Shown: positions 29,785 to 40,566 of the stretch, one piece after another
How positions within the stretch are numbered: the first letter of the stretch is position 1
How the letters are laid out: each line of letters opens with the position of its first letter
Assembly (NCBI GenBank): GCA_004519485.1
Contig: CP038114.1
Location: 186,001 to 250,000 of the forward strand
Direction: 5' to 3'
Source: Nannochloropsis oceanica
Lineage: Eukaryota; Sar; Eustigmatophyceae; Eustigmatales; Monodopsidaceae
Length of the DNA stretch: 64,000 nt
Translations under genes and position numbers: made by a program
The notes under the pieces: model-generated
What the model saw: the letters and a program-made list of their open reading frames with translations, nothing else
Told to the model about the DNA's origin: nothing
Database searches by the model: none

Positions 29785-29984
29785 AGAGAGAGAACTGCAA
29801 ATAACAAATCTGGTAAAATATGTACATTCACACACAGTCGACAAGGTCCGGATGTACAACAAGAGAAAAAAGCATACAAGAAAAGTAAGACAAAAGTAAT
29901 AAAATGTGGACACATAATTTATCAAACAAGGTGGTAAAAATAAAGCAATAAATCGCATCGATGTCTTTTTATGGGGCTTTGTGA

Positions 29985-30570
29985 GGAGAACCCCATTGGT
30001 TCGACTCGGAGCAGCTCAGCATCAACAGCAGCAGCACTTACGGAACAGCGGAAGAGGGCGCCCAGGACACCCAGCAGCTAGGCGACGATGAACTAAACAT
30101 GGCAGGCATCAACGAAGCAGTCCGGGACAGGGTGATTCCACGAGGGACGACGCTTTGCAAAGCAGGCAGGATTCCTCCATCGACGGAGATGACTGAGGCG
30201 GCGACAACCTTCCATGCTAGGATGCTGGAGACGGTGCACAAGATGGAAAAAATGGGGAAGCCAGACGCCTCCACCAAAGTTATTCTGCGGATTGTAAATG
30301 CGAGCTTTGTTCTGATGAAACAAATGAAAGCTCACGAGTGGCTAACCGAAGCCCTCAAGGAGGGGAGCGCGAGCTAACTCGTGCCCGACCAAATCGCGGG
30401 TAATTTCAGGAACGCCATGGGATCCCACATAAACCAGGAGGCAGCACTGGCGGCACTGGGGCGTTAGGGAAGACGCCAACCATCTCATTCAAAGAGCTCG
30501 GCGAAGAGTACACGAAGTACCTGGCGGTGTACTTGGGGGTGCCGAAGGATAAGCTGACTGACGAATAATT
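29985..30570 (+). pseudogene. Unrecognised coding fragment within the fold-back duplication
   Basis: A frame encodes protein-like sequence with segments such as INEAVRDRVIPRGTT, FHARMLETVHKMEKMG and VNASFVLMKQMKAHEWL, followed by FKELGEEYTKYLAVYLGVP. It lacks a start codon, appears interrupted about twice, and its central part is repeated inverted in the right arm. I recognise no family. The codon texture suggests that it derives from a real protein gene, or from a gene of a mobile element, not from random DNA. Confidence 0.4.
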
Positions 30571-31112
30571 TATGAACCCCTGGCATTTCAAATTTTACTC
30601 AATGCCGTAGGATGTCCGGCGAAGGCGATCACGCATGGCGCGCAATGCCGGATACCGGGTTCTTGAGCATCGTGGAGGGACTGACGATCCCCAAGGGGAA
30701 AGGAGACAGCGCCTACGTCTCGTCTTTTTTAACGCCCCCAGTGCCGCCAGTGCTGCCTCCTGGTTTATGTGGGATCCCATGGCGTTCCTGAAATTACCCG
30801 CGATTTGGTCGGGCACGAGTTAGCTCGCGCTCCCCTCCTTGAGGGCTTCGGTTAGCCACTCGTGAGCTTTCATTTGTTTCATCAGAACAAAGCTCGCATT
30901 TACGATCCTTAGAATAACTTTGGTGGAGGCGTCTGGCTTCCCCATTTTTTCCATCTTGTGCACCGTCTCCAGCATCCTAGCATGGAAGGTTGTCGCCGCC
31001 TAAGTCATCTCCGTCGATGGAGGAATCCTGCCTGCTTTGCAAAGCGCCGTTCCTTGTGGAATCACCCTGTCCCGGACTGCGTCCAGGACACCCAGCAGCT
31101 AGCAACGATGAT
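30059..31112. repeat. Fold-back (inverted) duplication with direct flanks
   Basis: Left arm 30117-30466 and right arm 30730-31080 are reverse complements over about 350 bases. I count about seven substitutions and a one-base length difference, so about 98% identity. They enclose a 263-base unique spacer. Outside the arms, a 32-base segment starting cccaggacacccagcagcta (30061) recurs in direct, not inverted, orientation at 31082 (tccaggacacccagcagcta). The high identity implies a recent event. The layout could be a fold-back element or an inverted duplication formed by template switching. Confidence 0.93.
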
Positions 31113-31314
31113 CTTTTTCTGTAGTTTCCTACAATCCTAAAACTATCGCATCCTACTTTTTACACAAGCGTGCCTCCTCTTGGCGAAAGCTTCGAGTTTA
31201 GCCTTTCCGTTTTCCCCAAGGGCTCGTGAGAATGTGCGGCCTGAAAGGTAAGATACATAATTAAGCGTTCAACTATATCGTTACTGTCACGCACAAATGA
31301 TACCAGAGTAATCG
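31111..31314 (+). repeat. Dispersed repeat, contiguous copy
   Basis: Begins atctttttctgtagtttcct directly after the fold-back structure. Its first part (31111-31183) matches the reverse complement of 37428-37528. Its second part (31185-31314) matches the reverse complement of 35421-35553. The two parts are adjacent here but about 1.9 kb apart in the other copy. No coding capacity is seen in it. Confidence 0.8.
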
Positions 31315-32032
31315 CAGGCGGGAGGTTGAGCAGCTCGGAACGAGGCCGTTAACAGCTTGGCCTGAAGCGACCAATTCTAAATGCGCAGCCAGCGTGTTTT
31401 ATTTGTGGCTGCGCAAGCACTTTGGGCCAGCACAACTCCAGCTTTATCTTGAACTGATGTAATGGCAGCTCTTTGCAGGCTGTGGAGAAATTTGCCAAAA
31501 GCAAGCTCTCCCCGTGGCAGGTGTTTGTTCTTTGAGTTCTCTATCCACATGAACAACCACCATGCCCTTCTCGTTGTCTGTCGCAGAGATCTCATAACTC
31601 GTAGGTATTTCAGGCCTTCGTGAGGCGCAATTACAACGTCTCAAGAACAATCGGGCAGTTTGTGACTGCCTCTTGTGTTACTGCGTGTCACTGGAGGCCA
31701 AAATGTAGTCGCTTGCGCTTTTTCTCCGCTGGTGCTGACTAGTGAATCGTGTGCTGCTGCTACGCCTGCTGCTACGACCATGCGACGCACATATCGACAC
31801 GCACCAACAAGCAAATGCACACGCATACCAAAATTCGGTGGCATCTGTTCACCAAGCTTCTAAAAGTGTCAGGGCGTGCTTCGTGACTTGGTCCCTTATG
31901 TGATCGTTGCAGACATAATAATCTCCCCAACAACCAGCATGCACACAAACGACTAATCTCTTGCGCTTCCCCCCCCACGCATAGTTTTTCGTCAAGCCTC
32001 CTTCCTTCCCAAAACTATTCCACCCACTCAAT
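31315..32032. other. Intergenic region upstream of the DOT1-like gene
   Basis: No gene is recognised; small open frames on both strands have no family features. It should hold the promoter and leader of the gene starting at 32033. Confidence 0.45.
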
Positions 32033-33680
32033 ATGCCGAGCTCCACTACCAAGGCCAAGCGTGAGGTAGCTGCCGCCAAAGTAGTGCAAGGCAACGCCCG
32101 CAGCAAGACCCCTGCCCCAAGGCCTCCAACCACGGGCAGCAAAAAGGCCACCACTCCTAAACGTGCCACAACACCCAAACGAGCTACCACGCCCAAACGA
32201 GCCACCACGCCCAAACGAACTGCTGTATCCAAGAAGGCCACTCCCAAGCGCGGCACGCCCTCCAAGAGGTATGAGAGTCGGCAGTTTTGGTGGGGGAAGA
32301 TGGTGAAATTGGTAGGGTGGTCGTTATTACATAGCCCCCGAATAGAGATGTCTGACAGCCTGGATCGTTTCTTATCGACAGAGGGAAGCTTATAAAATTC
32401 ACCTATCGACTCATCCTTTCTATCGCGTTCGCGTTTCCGACGAATATAATAGGCAAGCTGCCGAGGCAGAAGAGGTTGTTGCGAGCGACGAGGCATCAGG
32501 CACAATCTCCCTCCTCGTGTCGCCTACCAAGCGCGTCCGCACACCTTCGTCCAAGCATGAAAATAAGGACAACGATGAGAGCTGTGATGGCAATCTTGAC
32601 GCTAGGAGACTAGACGAGGCCAAAGACGAGCTGGAGCTGGGGCGGACTACACGTCTCTTTGCCGAAGGCATCGGCGACTCGGACGTTGATGGCAACAGCG
32701 GCAGCAGCAAGGACCCGATCGAGGGGGAGGTTGAAGCCTTGCCCGCTCTGTTTGCCACTCCGCAAAAAACCAAGAACCAGAAAACCTTCGGTACCCCCAG
32801 CTCCGTCCAGTGCTCGCCCTCGGTGAAGAACGCCTACTCCATCGTGCGGCGCTGCACAGGCTCGCTGGGCGGGAACGGGAGTGGAGGTGCCATCTACGGG
32901 GAGCTGACCACGGGCAGCATGCAGAAAGTGGTAGACGTGATGATCTCACACTGCGGCCTCGGCAAGGACAGCATCTTCATCGATGTAGGTGCTGGCCTGG
33001 GCAAGCCCAACATCCACGTGGCCCAATACCCTGGTGTGGCCGCTTCCTACGGCATCGAGCACGAGCAGGTGCGCTGGCAGCTCTCGCTTCACAATCTTAA
33101 GCACCTCCTCCAGGCAGCTGAGACCGAGGCCGAGGAGATATCCGTCACGGCAGCTGCAGCAGTGGAAGCGGAGGCGGAAGAAGCAGCAGCAGCCACAGCT
33201 GCGGTGGCGGCAGCAAACAAGATCAATCACAAGATTTTCTTCCACTACGGCGATGTGACCGAGGCCCGCACGCTCGATCCCTTTACACATGTGTACATGT
33301 TCGACATCGGCTTCCCGCCTGCGCTTTTCTACGAAATTGCCGACAGGTTCAACGCCTCGCACTGCCCCTTCCTCATCTGCTATCACGGCCCGAAGCTCAT
33401 CGCCGAGCGCTACGGCTTCGACGTCAGCCTTCTCACGCAGATTCAGACCTCTATGCACGGCTCCAGCGAAGGTCATACCGCCTACTTTTACAAGCGCGCC
33501 AAACCCCATCCTGCACCGCCTGCCCGGAGGCCGGTCGATGCGCTCTTCAAGCAGGGCCTGGACTTGATTGGCCAGAGCTCGGTGGAGAAGCTGCACTCTT
33601 GGGTAAAACAGAAGATGGATTCTCACTTTACCAGTCCGCGGCCCGTGCGTCAGCGCCGTTATACAAATCTGTTTGACTAG
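32033..33680 (+). CDS. DOT1-like histone methyltransferase with H1-like N-terminus
   Basis: Two exons: 32033-32268 and 32384-33680, 510 residues. The acceptor is taken at cagag|GGAAGC because it restores the frame. The catalytic part has YGELTTGSMQKVVDVM near residue 250, which is the DOT1 substrate/SAM loop, then FIDVGAGLGKPNIHVA (motif I, DxGxGxG type), YGIEHEQVRW with the ribose-binding acid, and FHYGDVTE. DOT1 enzymes methylate H3K79 in the nucleosome core and lack a SET domain. Residues 1-78 are Lys/Ala/Thr/Pro-rich with four tandem ATTPKR units, like a histone H1 tail. In other DOT1 proteins a basic patch is needed for nucleosome binding, so this tail probably does that work (inference). 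An Ala/Glu-rich loop interrupts the catalytic fold after residue 320. Activity on H3K79 is assumed from family only. Confidence 0.82.
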
Positions 33681-35320
33681 TAGTCTGTGGAGGAGACAGG
33701 AAGAAGTGGTGCGGGAATTTGTGTCTGCTTGCCGAATGATTGTGGACGTACTTCTCTTATTGATAGTACCCCTGTCAGAGTACTCTAATAATGTAAATGT
33801 GCAGTGTGACCTGTGTGATATCTGGTTGTGTGTTCGCAAATTCAGATTGGCTGGTGGGCGAAAGATAACAGCGAGTGAGAGGGTTGTGTGCCTTCGAAAA
33901 AAGACTTGTTTCCAATAATAGATGGTGCACGGGGCAATGGGCAAATTTGGTTGTAATTTCCGCCCTCGTTCTCCAACAAGGTAGCAGAGAAGAAAGTGAT
34001 TTTCTTGGATGTGGCTTACATATTCCAAATGGGATATTTAAGAGACAAGAAAGAGAGAGTCGAAGCCTCGTCGCAATGCCGGTAACTGTGTGAGGAAGGG
34101 AAAAAACGCAGAGGAATTACCTCGTCCTCCGTGCCCCTTATGGGATCTATCAACAGCAGAGAGATGGCATTGAAACGACTGATGCCCGGAAAGGGAACTC
34201 AAAGAACAAAACTAGTTTTTATTGACGGTGCAATTTGCTCCTTTGTGTTGAGAACGTGCTATCTTACGGTCAGATGCGTCCGTGAAAAGCAAACCAGAAA
34301 GGAGGGTACGCAAATGAAGTAGAAAGGACCATAAGGGCGTGACAACTCCGAGAGCAGAGATTAGCGCCCATTGTAATCGCTTTTGGCTGTCTTTATCTTG
34401 CCCATTCAGTGATGTGTGCTGGCAGCAAGGAGACGCGAATTTCCTGCAAGATTCAAGGTCCCGCAAGTCACCACCACGGAAACCCTACACCCCTCCTTCG
34501 TTGATGCAAGGAGGATTAATGCCTCACCCGTCGCGCGCTCATCGATCCTCACCACGGAGCAGTTTCAGGCCAGCACCTCAGGTCCTCATGGAAGGGCAGC
34601 ACCTTTCGTCCGTTTAGCCACAACTATCTCGCGCAAGCTTTAGCCAGTAGTTGCAAATACTCGCCCTGGCGGACGGACCTGAAGTTCACATTGACAACTA
34701 CGCGCCTGACAAGCCAAGTATGCACACCGGCTGCGTCTTTTGGCTATTATCCATGATATATGATACTCGAAGTGGTGACAGCTGTCTCAACAATGCCAGT
34801 GCTGCCTAACACGACCATCAAAAAGCCTTGCACGTAAGCTGGTGTCCGAATGTGACATTACACAACAATCTGCTAGCCGTTGCTTGGCGACGATTGTTGC
34901 GGCCTATCACATGCAGCTGTTCTCCAGCCCTTTCTTGTCCTCTCAAGCCTGCACTGATGAGGAAGGAGGACATACCCACACTCCACAGCCACCAGCACCA
35001 TCCGCAGAATTTGCCGGGGAATTGCTGGCGACTAAGCTTCGACAGGTCAAGCTCGACCGCAAATCCACAGGCCTGCTCTGACATCCAACAATGCCCCCCC
35101 CCTCTACACAAATAAGCTTGGTACAGCTGCCTCGGGCAGACGGCGAGATGGCCCACCACCAGGACACGGGCTCTCAGTCTGCTGGATTCAAAGTCTCCTC
35201 TTTTCCCCCCGCTTTGCCTGGTGCATTAAAGTCAGTCGCCTGGTCGCAGTGGGGCTGGCACCTCGCCATGTGCATGGAAAGTGAGGAAATATGGAGGGTT
35301 GCTACAGTCGGGAAGACACG
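33681..35320. other. Gene-poor region after the DOT1-like gene
   Basis: About 1.6 kb in which no open frame has recognisable motifs, and codon texture is unlike the neighbouring genes. No tRNA or other RNA fold was recognised by eye. Confidence 0.4.
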
Positions 35321-35382
35321 ATGGGCCACAGGGCACGCATGATGGGCCACAGGGCACGTATGATGGGCCACAGGGCACGTAC
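35321..35382. repeat. 21-base tandem repeat, three copies
   Basis: Three nearly identical units of atgggccacagggcacgtatg: 35321-35341, 35342-35362 and 35363-35382. They differ at one position near the end of the unit. No function is evident. Confidence 0.95.
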
Positions 35383-35420
35383 ATTGTGTTGAAAAAATGC
35401 AAAAAAAAATCCGGGCCATG

Positions 35421-35553
35421 ATCAACTACAAGAGTATCCTTTGTGGCGCAACAGCAACGATATAGTTGGACGCTTAATTATCTATCTTGCCTTTCAGGCC
35501 GCACATTCTCACGATTCCTTGGGGAAAACGGAAAGGCTAAGCTCGAAGCTTTC
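35421..35553 (-). repeat. Dispersed repeat, inverted second part
   Basis: Reverse complement of 31185-31314, with long shared words such as cctttccgttttccccaagg and gagaatgtgcggcctgaaag. Divergence rises toward the 35421 end. It is one half of an inverted copy whose other half is at 37428-37528. Confidence 0.85.
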
Positions 35554-37427
35554 GAATCATTCGGGGATTCCAGCGTCCGCGTGCGTGCGTTTGTTTTTTT
35601 CATGGGTTGTACTTGCGCCCTTGACAAAGCAGGCGCTACCCGAAAGCCCTGAAAAGTCCCATCTTTTATATAATTTATGTATAAGGCTTTGGATGTCAGT
35701 CAAACAGAGACAAAGTATGGTAGGAAATCTGGCCAGCGCGTAAGATACTCTGAGCACATCCGGTCCCAAATCCGGACGAGTCGCTGAGCTACCCCCAAGG
35801 AAAGTGCAAGCGTTGACTACTTCTCCCTATTAAAAAATATTTACGAGCTTTTTGGACATTCCGGGACGAGGCATGCATATAAGGGTGTTGGCTTCAGGCT
35901 ACTCCAGGTTATTTGTTGGATGTTGAGCAACAGCTGCTGCACTACCCGCACAGTGTTTACAAGGTGCAGTAGAATACCTTCCCTCCTCCCAAGAGCTGAA
36001 ACAAGCGTGTGTGGCGCCGCATCCTTTGCATAGCATTTGGCTGGCTGCCTCTTTTACTACCACCACCACCACCGCCACATCCCCCACCGACCCCCACTCA
36101 CCGCCACATCCCCCACACCCACACACCCACGGGTGACCCCCCACGCCAGCCTAAAAGCGAACGACAGCACCATGGTAACAACAGAGTGACAGTGGGCGCC
36201 GAGACATGCATACGTGACGCCGCCTTCCTTGCATAGCATTTCCTTCCCGCGCCATACCCGCCTCATACCATCTTTCCCCTGTCCTATCAGCACCGCGGCG
36301 AAACCCTTTTCTGCCCCCCTGCTGCGGACAACTCCGCACCTTTGGTAAGAACGGTCATTGGGCCAGACGGGCCATTATACATCTGTTCACCACCAGGATG
36401 AGTCATTGGTTACCTACTATTTGTAGCCCCACCCTGCCCAATTTTTATCTTAGCACACCCTCCTTGGGGCGACGAGCTTTAAAGCGGACTTCGTCTTCAT
36501 TTGTGTGCCCTGATCTGTGGAGTAGGAGTCGTGATCCTTTGAATAGGACAATCGACCTTCTTCACCAGATTTCACGGCTAAATGTCCCTCCCTTTTTTCT
36601 CCCTCCAAAAACACAGAAATTTCCTCCTCCACTGAGACTGCTGAAGCCAAGCAATCGGATTGAGGGAGGAGATATGCAGGAGCAAGATCAGCAGCAGCGA
36701 CAGCAGCAGCCGTAGGCGGAGGAGGAGGAGGGGTAGGAGGAGAAGGAGGAGGGGGAGAAGGAAAAAGGGAAAGGGAAGCAGAAGCAGCAGAAGCAGCAGA
36801 AGCAGCAGTAATACAAGCACTAGCATGAACAGAAGCAGCAGGAGTAGGAGGAGGGGGAGAAAGGAAAAAATCTGGAGGGGTTCTAGGAGGAGTACGAGCA
36901 TCACTAGCACGAGCAGCAGCAGGGTGGGAGAGGGAGGGGGAGCGGAAGGAAGATGTGTGGGAGCTGGAGCAGAGGGAGGGAAGGTGTGGGAGCAGGGGCA
37001 GGAGCAGGAGGGAGAGGTGTGGGAGCAGGGGCAGGAGCAGGAGGGAGAGGTGTGGAATCAGGAGCGGGAGGGAGTGAAGGTGTGGGAGCAGAAGGAGGAG
37101 CGGGCCATCCGAGGACTTTGTTGCTGTAAAATCTGTAAACACTTCGTATCTCAAGATGGCAATGGGGCACGCAACATCATCCTGCGGGTGTATAGGAGTA
37201 TGGTCCGTGGAGAAGGTCGTTCCCATGAGCTCCGGTTTGGTCAACCGCGGCAGGTGATGCGGACGCTGTATCAGTCACCCACTTTCTGACCTCGTCTTCC
37301 CCCCCACTTCTCCAAGCCCTGTATTGGTCATCCGAGGACTTTCCTGTCAAAGCAATTTAAAACTCGGCAAAAATAAGGGAAGAATATGCAACATATTTTT
37401 GTTTGAAGGCTTTCCCTCGTGTGTAAT
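35554..37427. other. Segment separating the two halves of the inverted repeat copy
   Basis: 1.87 kb without a supported gene. It may be an insertion relative to the contiguous copy at 31.1-31.3 kb. Within it, a phrase gcatcctttgcatagcattt at about 36018 recurs as gccttccttgcatagcattt at about 36222. A 33-base unit (gtgtgggagcaggggcagga...) is repeated near 36984 and 37017. The word catccgaggacttt occurs near 37108 and 37331. Long open frames here are products of the low-complexity sequence. Confidence 0.5.
36716..37095. repeat. Purine-rich low-complexity tract
   Basis: About 380 bases of G/A-dominated sequence with AGCAG and GGAGGA words. It produces apparent Arg/Glu-rich frames on + and Leu/Pro-rich frames on -. 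The strand bias could favour triplex or R-loop structure. I do not call a gene. Confidence 0.8.
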
Positions 37428-37528
37428 CCTAAGAGGAGACACGCTTGTGTAAACACTAGTGTTTGCATTTCTCTGCGGATAGGTTGCATGCGATAGTTTC
37501 AGAATTGTTGGAAACTACAGGAAAAGAT
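37428..37528 (-). repeat. Dispersed repeat, inverted first part
   Basis: Reverse complement of 31111-31183, sharing ctgtagtttcc, aaactatcgcat, tttacacaagcgtg and ctcctctt. It carries about 28 extra bases in its middle. The A/T-rich tail next to it (37529-37560, taataaa and tata words) may mark an element end. Confidence 0.8.
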
Positions 37529-38032
37529 AATAAATAATAAAATTAATAAATATATATATGATGATCGATCGATCCGAGCTGCTGCTGCTGCTGGTCACGC
37601 TCTACGAGATGAAAGAAGAGTTTTTGGGACGTCTTTGTGGTATTGGTCACTGTGACTGCTAGCTCCTCGTTCATAGCTACTCTCTATGAATGATGTGCCT
37701 GGCATGTAGCGGCATCAGGTGCTGTCGGTTAATGCGGTCAAGGCTCATCGCCAGAAGCGACTTTCGCACTCCACTCCACGCAGGAAGAAGCCGGGCGAAG
37801 AACAAACTTTTGGATGCAGCACCAAACCCAAAACGTCAATACTCAAGCCCGCTCATAGAGGTGCACCAGCGCCTCCTTCGTCCTTCATCACCGCGTCCTA
37901 GTCGTGGTGGGATCGCCACTTTTCCCTTGCCTCTTTACCTCAGGTCTTGCCGAGCCTCGCCTGCTCACGCCTCTCGCCTCACCCCCCACCATCCCATATT
38001 ACAGAAAAAGAGGCGCCCCCAAAAACACAGCA
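37529..38032. other. Upstream region of CCT8
   Basis: Contains a short (CTG)5-like run near 37579 and a pyrimidine-rich stretch ending tattacag at 38003. That looks like a splice acceptor, so CCT8 may have a leader intron here. The open frame continuing upstream of the CCT8 ATG to 37904 is probably untranslated. Confidence 0.4.
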
Positions 38033-39682
38033 ATGTCACGCGGGCTGAATTATAACCAGGCCGCAGGCCTTCAAGGCATGCTCAAGGAAGGCACGAAAAG
38101 CATGGAGGGGGTGGACGAGGCCGTCATCCGCAACATCGAAGCCGCTAAGCAACTCGCCCGCATCTGCTCCTCCTCAATGGGACCGAATGGGCTCAAGAAG
38201 CTCGTCGTGAACCACCTAGAGAAGATCATCGTCACCAGCGACTGTGCCACCATCCTGAAGGAATTGGAAGTGCAACATCCTGCTGCGAAAATGCTCGTGT
38301 TGGCCGCCATGATGCAAGAAAAAGAATGCGGGGACGCGACCAACCTCACCGTGTCCTTCGCAGGAGAGCTCCTGAAAAAAGCTGAAGACCTTCTCCACAC
38401 CGGTTTGCACCCAAGTGAAATCGTTGCCGGATACCGCACTGCTTTCGAAAAGGCCATGGATATCCTCCCTACCCTCACGGTGCACACCGTGGACGACCCC
38501 CGTGATGCTTTACAAGTCTCTCATGTCTTGGAGTCGGTTCTTGGGACGAAATACTTTGGTTTCCAAGCTACTTTGGCCCCCTACGTCACACAGGCTTGCC
38601 AAGCCGTCATGCCTTCGTTGCCGAAGAAACCGTCGTTGAATGTAGACTCGGTCAGGGTATGCAAATTGCAAGGGGGGACGATAGAAGACAGTTTAGTGAT
38701 GAAGGGCATTGTGGTGTCCAGGAGCACGGAGGGCACGATTAAAAGGGCCCTCAAGGCGAAAGTGGCCGTGTATGGCTGTGGGATAGAGGCGTCTTCGACA
38801 GAAACGAAGGGAACAGTGCTGATTCGAAATGCGGAGGATTTGTTGAATTATAACAAGGGGGAGGAGAAGCTGATGGAGGACATCATTAAAGGGATTGCCG
38901 AGAGCGGGATAGCAGTAGTGGTCACAGGCGGGTCGATCAGCGAAATGGCTTTGCACTTCCTTGAGCGATACAAGTTGATGGTTGTCAAGATTCCATCCAA
39001 GTGGGAGTTGAGGCGGTTGTGCGGTGCTGTGAATGCGACTGCGTTGGTGAGGTTAGGCCCCCCCACGGCGGAGGAGGCGGGCTTTGTGGATGTGGTGGAG
39101 GTGAGGGAGGTGGGGGGTAGGAAGATCACGGTGTTTGAGCAAAATGCGGAGGAGAGTCGGGTGGCGAGTATCATCTTGAGGGCGAGCACGCATAACGTGC
39201 TGGAGGACTTGGAGAGGGCGGTTGATGATGGGGTGAACATGGTGAAGGTCTTGTGCACGGACGGTCGGTTCTTGCCGGGAGCGGGCGCCGTGGAGATCGA
39301 GCTGGCGAGACGGATCTATAAGCTGGCGGATGCTACAACGGGGCTTGATCAGTACGCGATGAGGAAGTTCGCGGAGGCCTTGGAAATAGTGCCAAGGACC
39401 CTGGCAGAGAGCTCGGGGCAGGACGCGACTGATACGGTGGCGGCCCTGTACGCCGAGCACGAGAAGGGGAATGTCACTGCAGGGGTGGATGTGGAAGGGA
39501 CTGGGGTGAAGGTAGGGGCAGAGGGAGTGCAGGGTGTGTGCGACTCGTTGTTCGTAAAGGACTCGGCGTTGCGGTTGGCGGTGGATGCGGCGCTGACGGT
39601 GTTGAGGGTTGACCAGATTATCATGTCCAAGCCGGCAGGAGGGCCCAAGCCTCCCGCCGGGGGGGGAGGAGATGAGGAATAA
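38033..39682 (+). CDS. CCT8: T-complex protein 1 (chaperonin CCT) theta subunit
   Basis: Single coding exon, 549 residues, the same length as the human subunit. It is one of eight paralogues in the cytosolic TRiC/CCT ring that folds actin and tubulin. SSMGPNGLKKLVVNHLEK is the apical-proximal ATP-binding start, followed by TSDCATILKELEVQHPAAKM, the theta-type version of the usual NDGATIL. The ATP loop reads CGDATN instead of GDGTN, and the later loop reads LPGAGAVEIELA instead of the usual PGGGA. Theta subunits are known to be variable in these loops, but the GDGT glycine-to-alanine change is worth checking. The ATG at 38033 (MSRGLNYNQAAGLQGML) is chosen by match to the family N-terminus. The C-terminus is Gly/Pro-rich (PAGGPKPPAGGGGDEE). 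Confidence 0.95.
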   Translation: MSRGLNYNQAAGLQGMLKEGTKSMEGVDEAVIRNIEAAKQLARICSSSMGPNGLKKLVVNHLEKIIVTSDCATILKELEVQHPAAKMLVLAAMMQEKECGDATNLTVSFAGELLKKAEDLLHTGLHPSEIVAGYRTAFEKAMDILPTLTVHTVDDPRDALQVSHVLESVLGTKYFGFQATLAPYVTQACQAVMPSLPKKPSLNVDSVRVCKLQGGTIEDSLVMKGIVVSRSTEGTIKRALKAKVAVYGCGIEASSTETKGTVLIRNAEDLLNYNKGEEKLMEDIIKGIAESGIAVVVTGGSISEMALHFLERYKLMVVKIPSKWELRRLCGAVNATALVRLGPPTAEEAGFVDVVEVREVGGRKITVFEQNAEESRVASIILRASTHNVLEDLERAVDDGVNMVKVLCTDGRFLPGAGAVEIELARRIYKLADATTGLDQYAMRKFAEALEIVPRTLAESSGQDATDTVAALYAEHEKGNVTAGVDVEGTGVKVGAEGVQGVCDSLFVKDSALRLAVDAALTVLRVDQIIMSKPAGGPKPPAGGGGDEE

Positions 39683-40566
39683 GGACCTACCTCCCTCCCC
39701 AGCCCCCCCCTTTCCTCTCCTCCCTTCTTTTGGGCATGCAGGAGAGGGAGGATGAGAGGAAGATTGGACGAATCGGCCTGAAGCACTTGTCGGTTTGGAG
39801 AGAGAAGGGAAGAGAAGGGCGAAGGAGGAAGAAAAGCAGCAGCAAGAAGAGCAGCTTCATTAAAGGAGCACCTTAAAAAATTGAAGGAGAAGCAGGGAAG
39901 TTAAGTTGGCATGGTGCATGATTGTGTGGTGTGGGGTAGCGTGATACTGCTGCCAGATAAGGAAGGTGAGTGTGGAGGAGTGGAAGAGAGAAGAAAATGG
40001 CAAGATAAGGTAGTCAAGGCACTGCAAACCGCAAACAAGATAAAAAAAAGAGGGAGTTCCAGAAGAAAAAGAATAAAAACAAAATCAATCTTTTATACAA
40101 CGAAGCTCGAAGCAGTCATGTCAAAGATTTGTTTTCTGTCTTTTTTGCATCTTTTCAGCTTCAACCTCCCTTCTTCTTTCGTTCTCTTTTCTGGATTTTC
40201 TCTTCCATGTCCGCAGGCTTGCTAGTCGAATTCTCTCGGGCAAAAAAGAGAAAGTCCGAGGAGTGCAATATCATCATCTGTTGTCGTGACCTACTTCTTC
40301 GTCTTCTTCTTTTTCCTCTTCGTTTTGGTCTCCTTTTTTGTCAGTAAAGCCCATTTACGCTTACTCACTCACTTTTTTTCCCCCTTCACTCCTCTTTTCC
40401 TGTTTTGCGTCAATGCGTCGACGTATCATTTTCTTCCCTTCCTCGATTCCCCTTTTTTTCCGCCGAGCAGCTTAAAACCATCTTTCCCCCTCTCTCCCGC
40501 ACCCTTCGTCAGCCCCCCTCTCTTTCCTTTACGCCCAACGTGGCGGAGCACAAGGACGGGAGGGCC
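39683..40566. other. Convergent intergenic region, CCT8 and TPS 3' ends
   Basis: Purine-rich up to 40100, then strongly pyrimidine-rich. On each strand the 3' flank is therefore of one sense. No gene is supported. Confidence 0.5.

Noticed and set aside
29990-30010. ggttcgactcgg, resembling a tRNA T-loop
   Set aside because: No matching acceptor, D or anticodon stems at tRNA spacing.
36450-37244. 264-codon minus-strand frame, Leu/Pro-rich, overlapping a 209-codon plus-strand Arg/Glu-rich frame
   Set aside because: Both come from one purine-rich repeat tract; no motif, no codon texture of a gene, and the frames mirror each other.
33681-37427. Possible retroelement or other virus-like copy in the gene-poor stretch
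   Set aside because: No reverse transcriptase, integrase, capsid or long terminal repeats were recognised in any frame.
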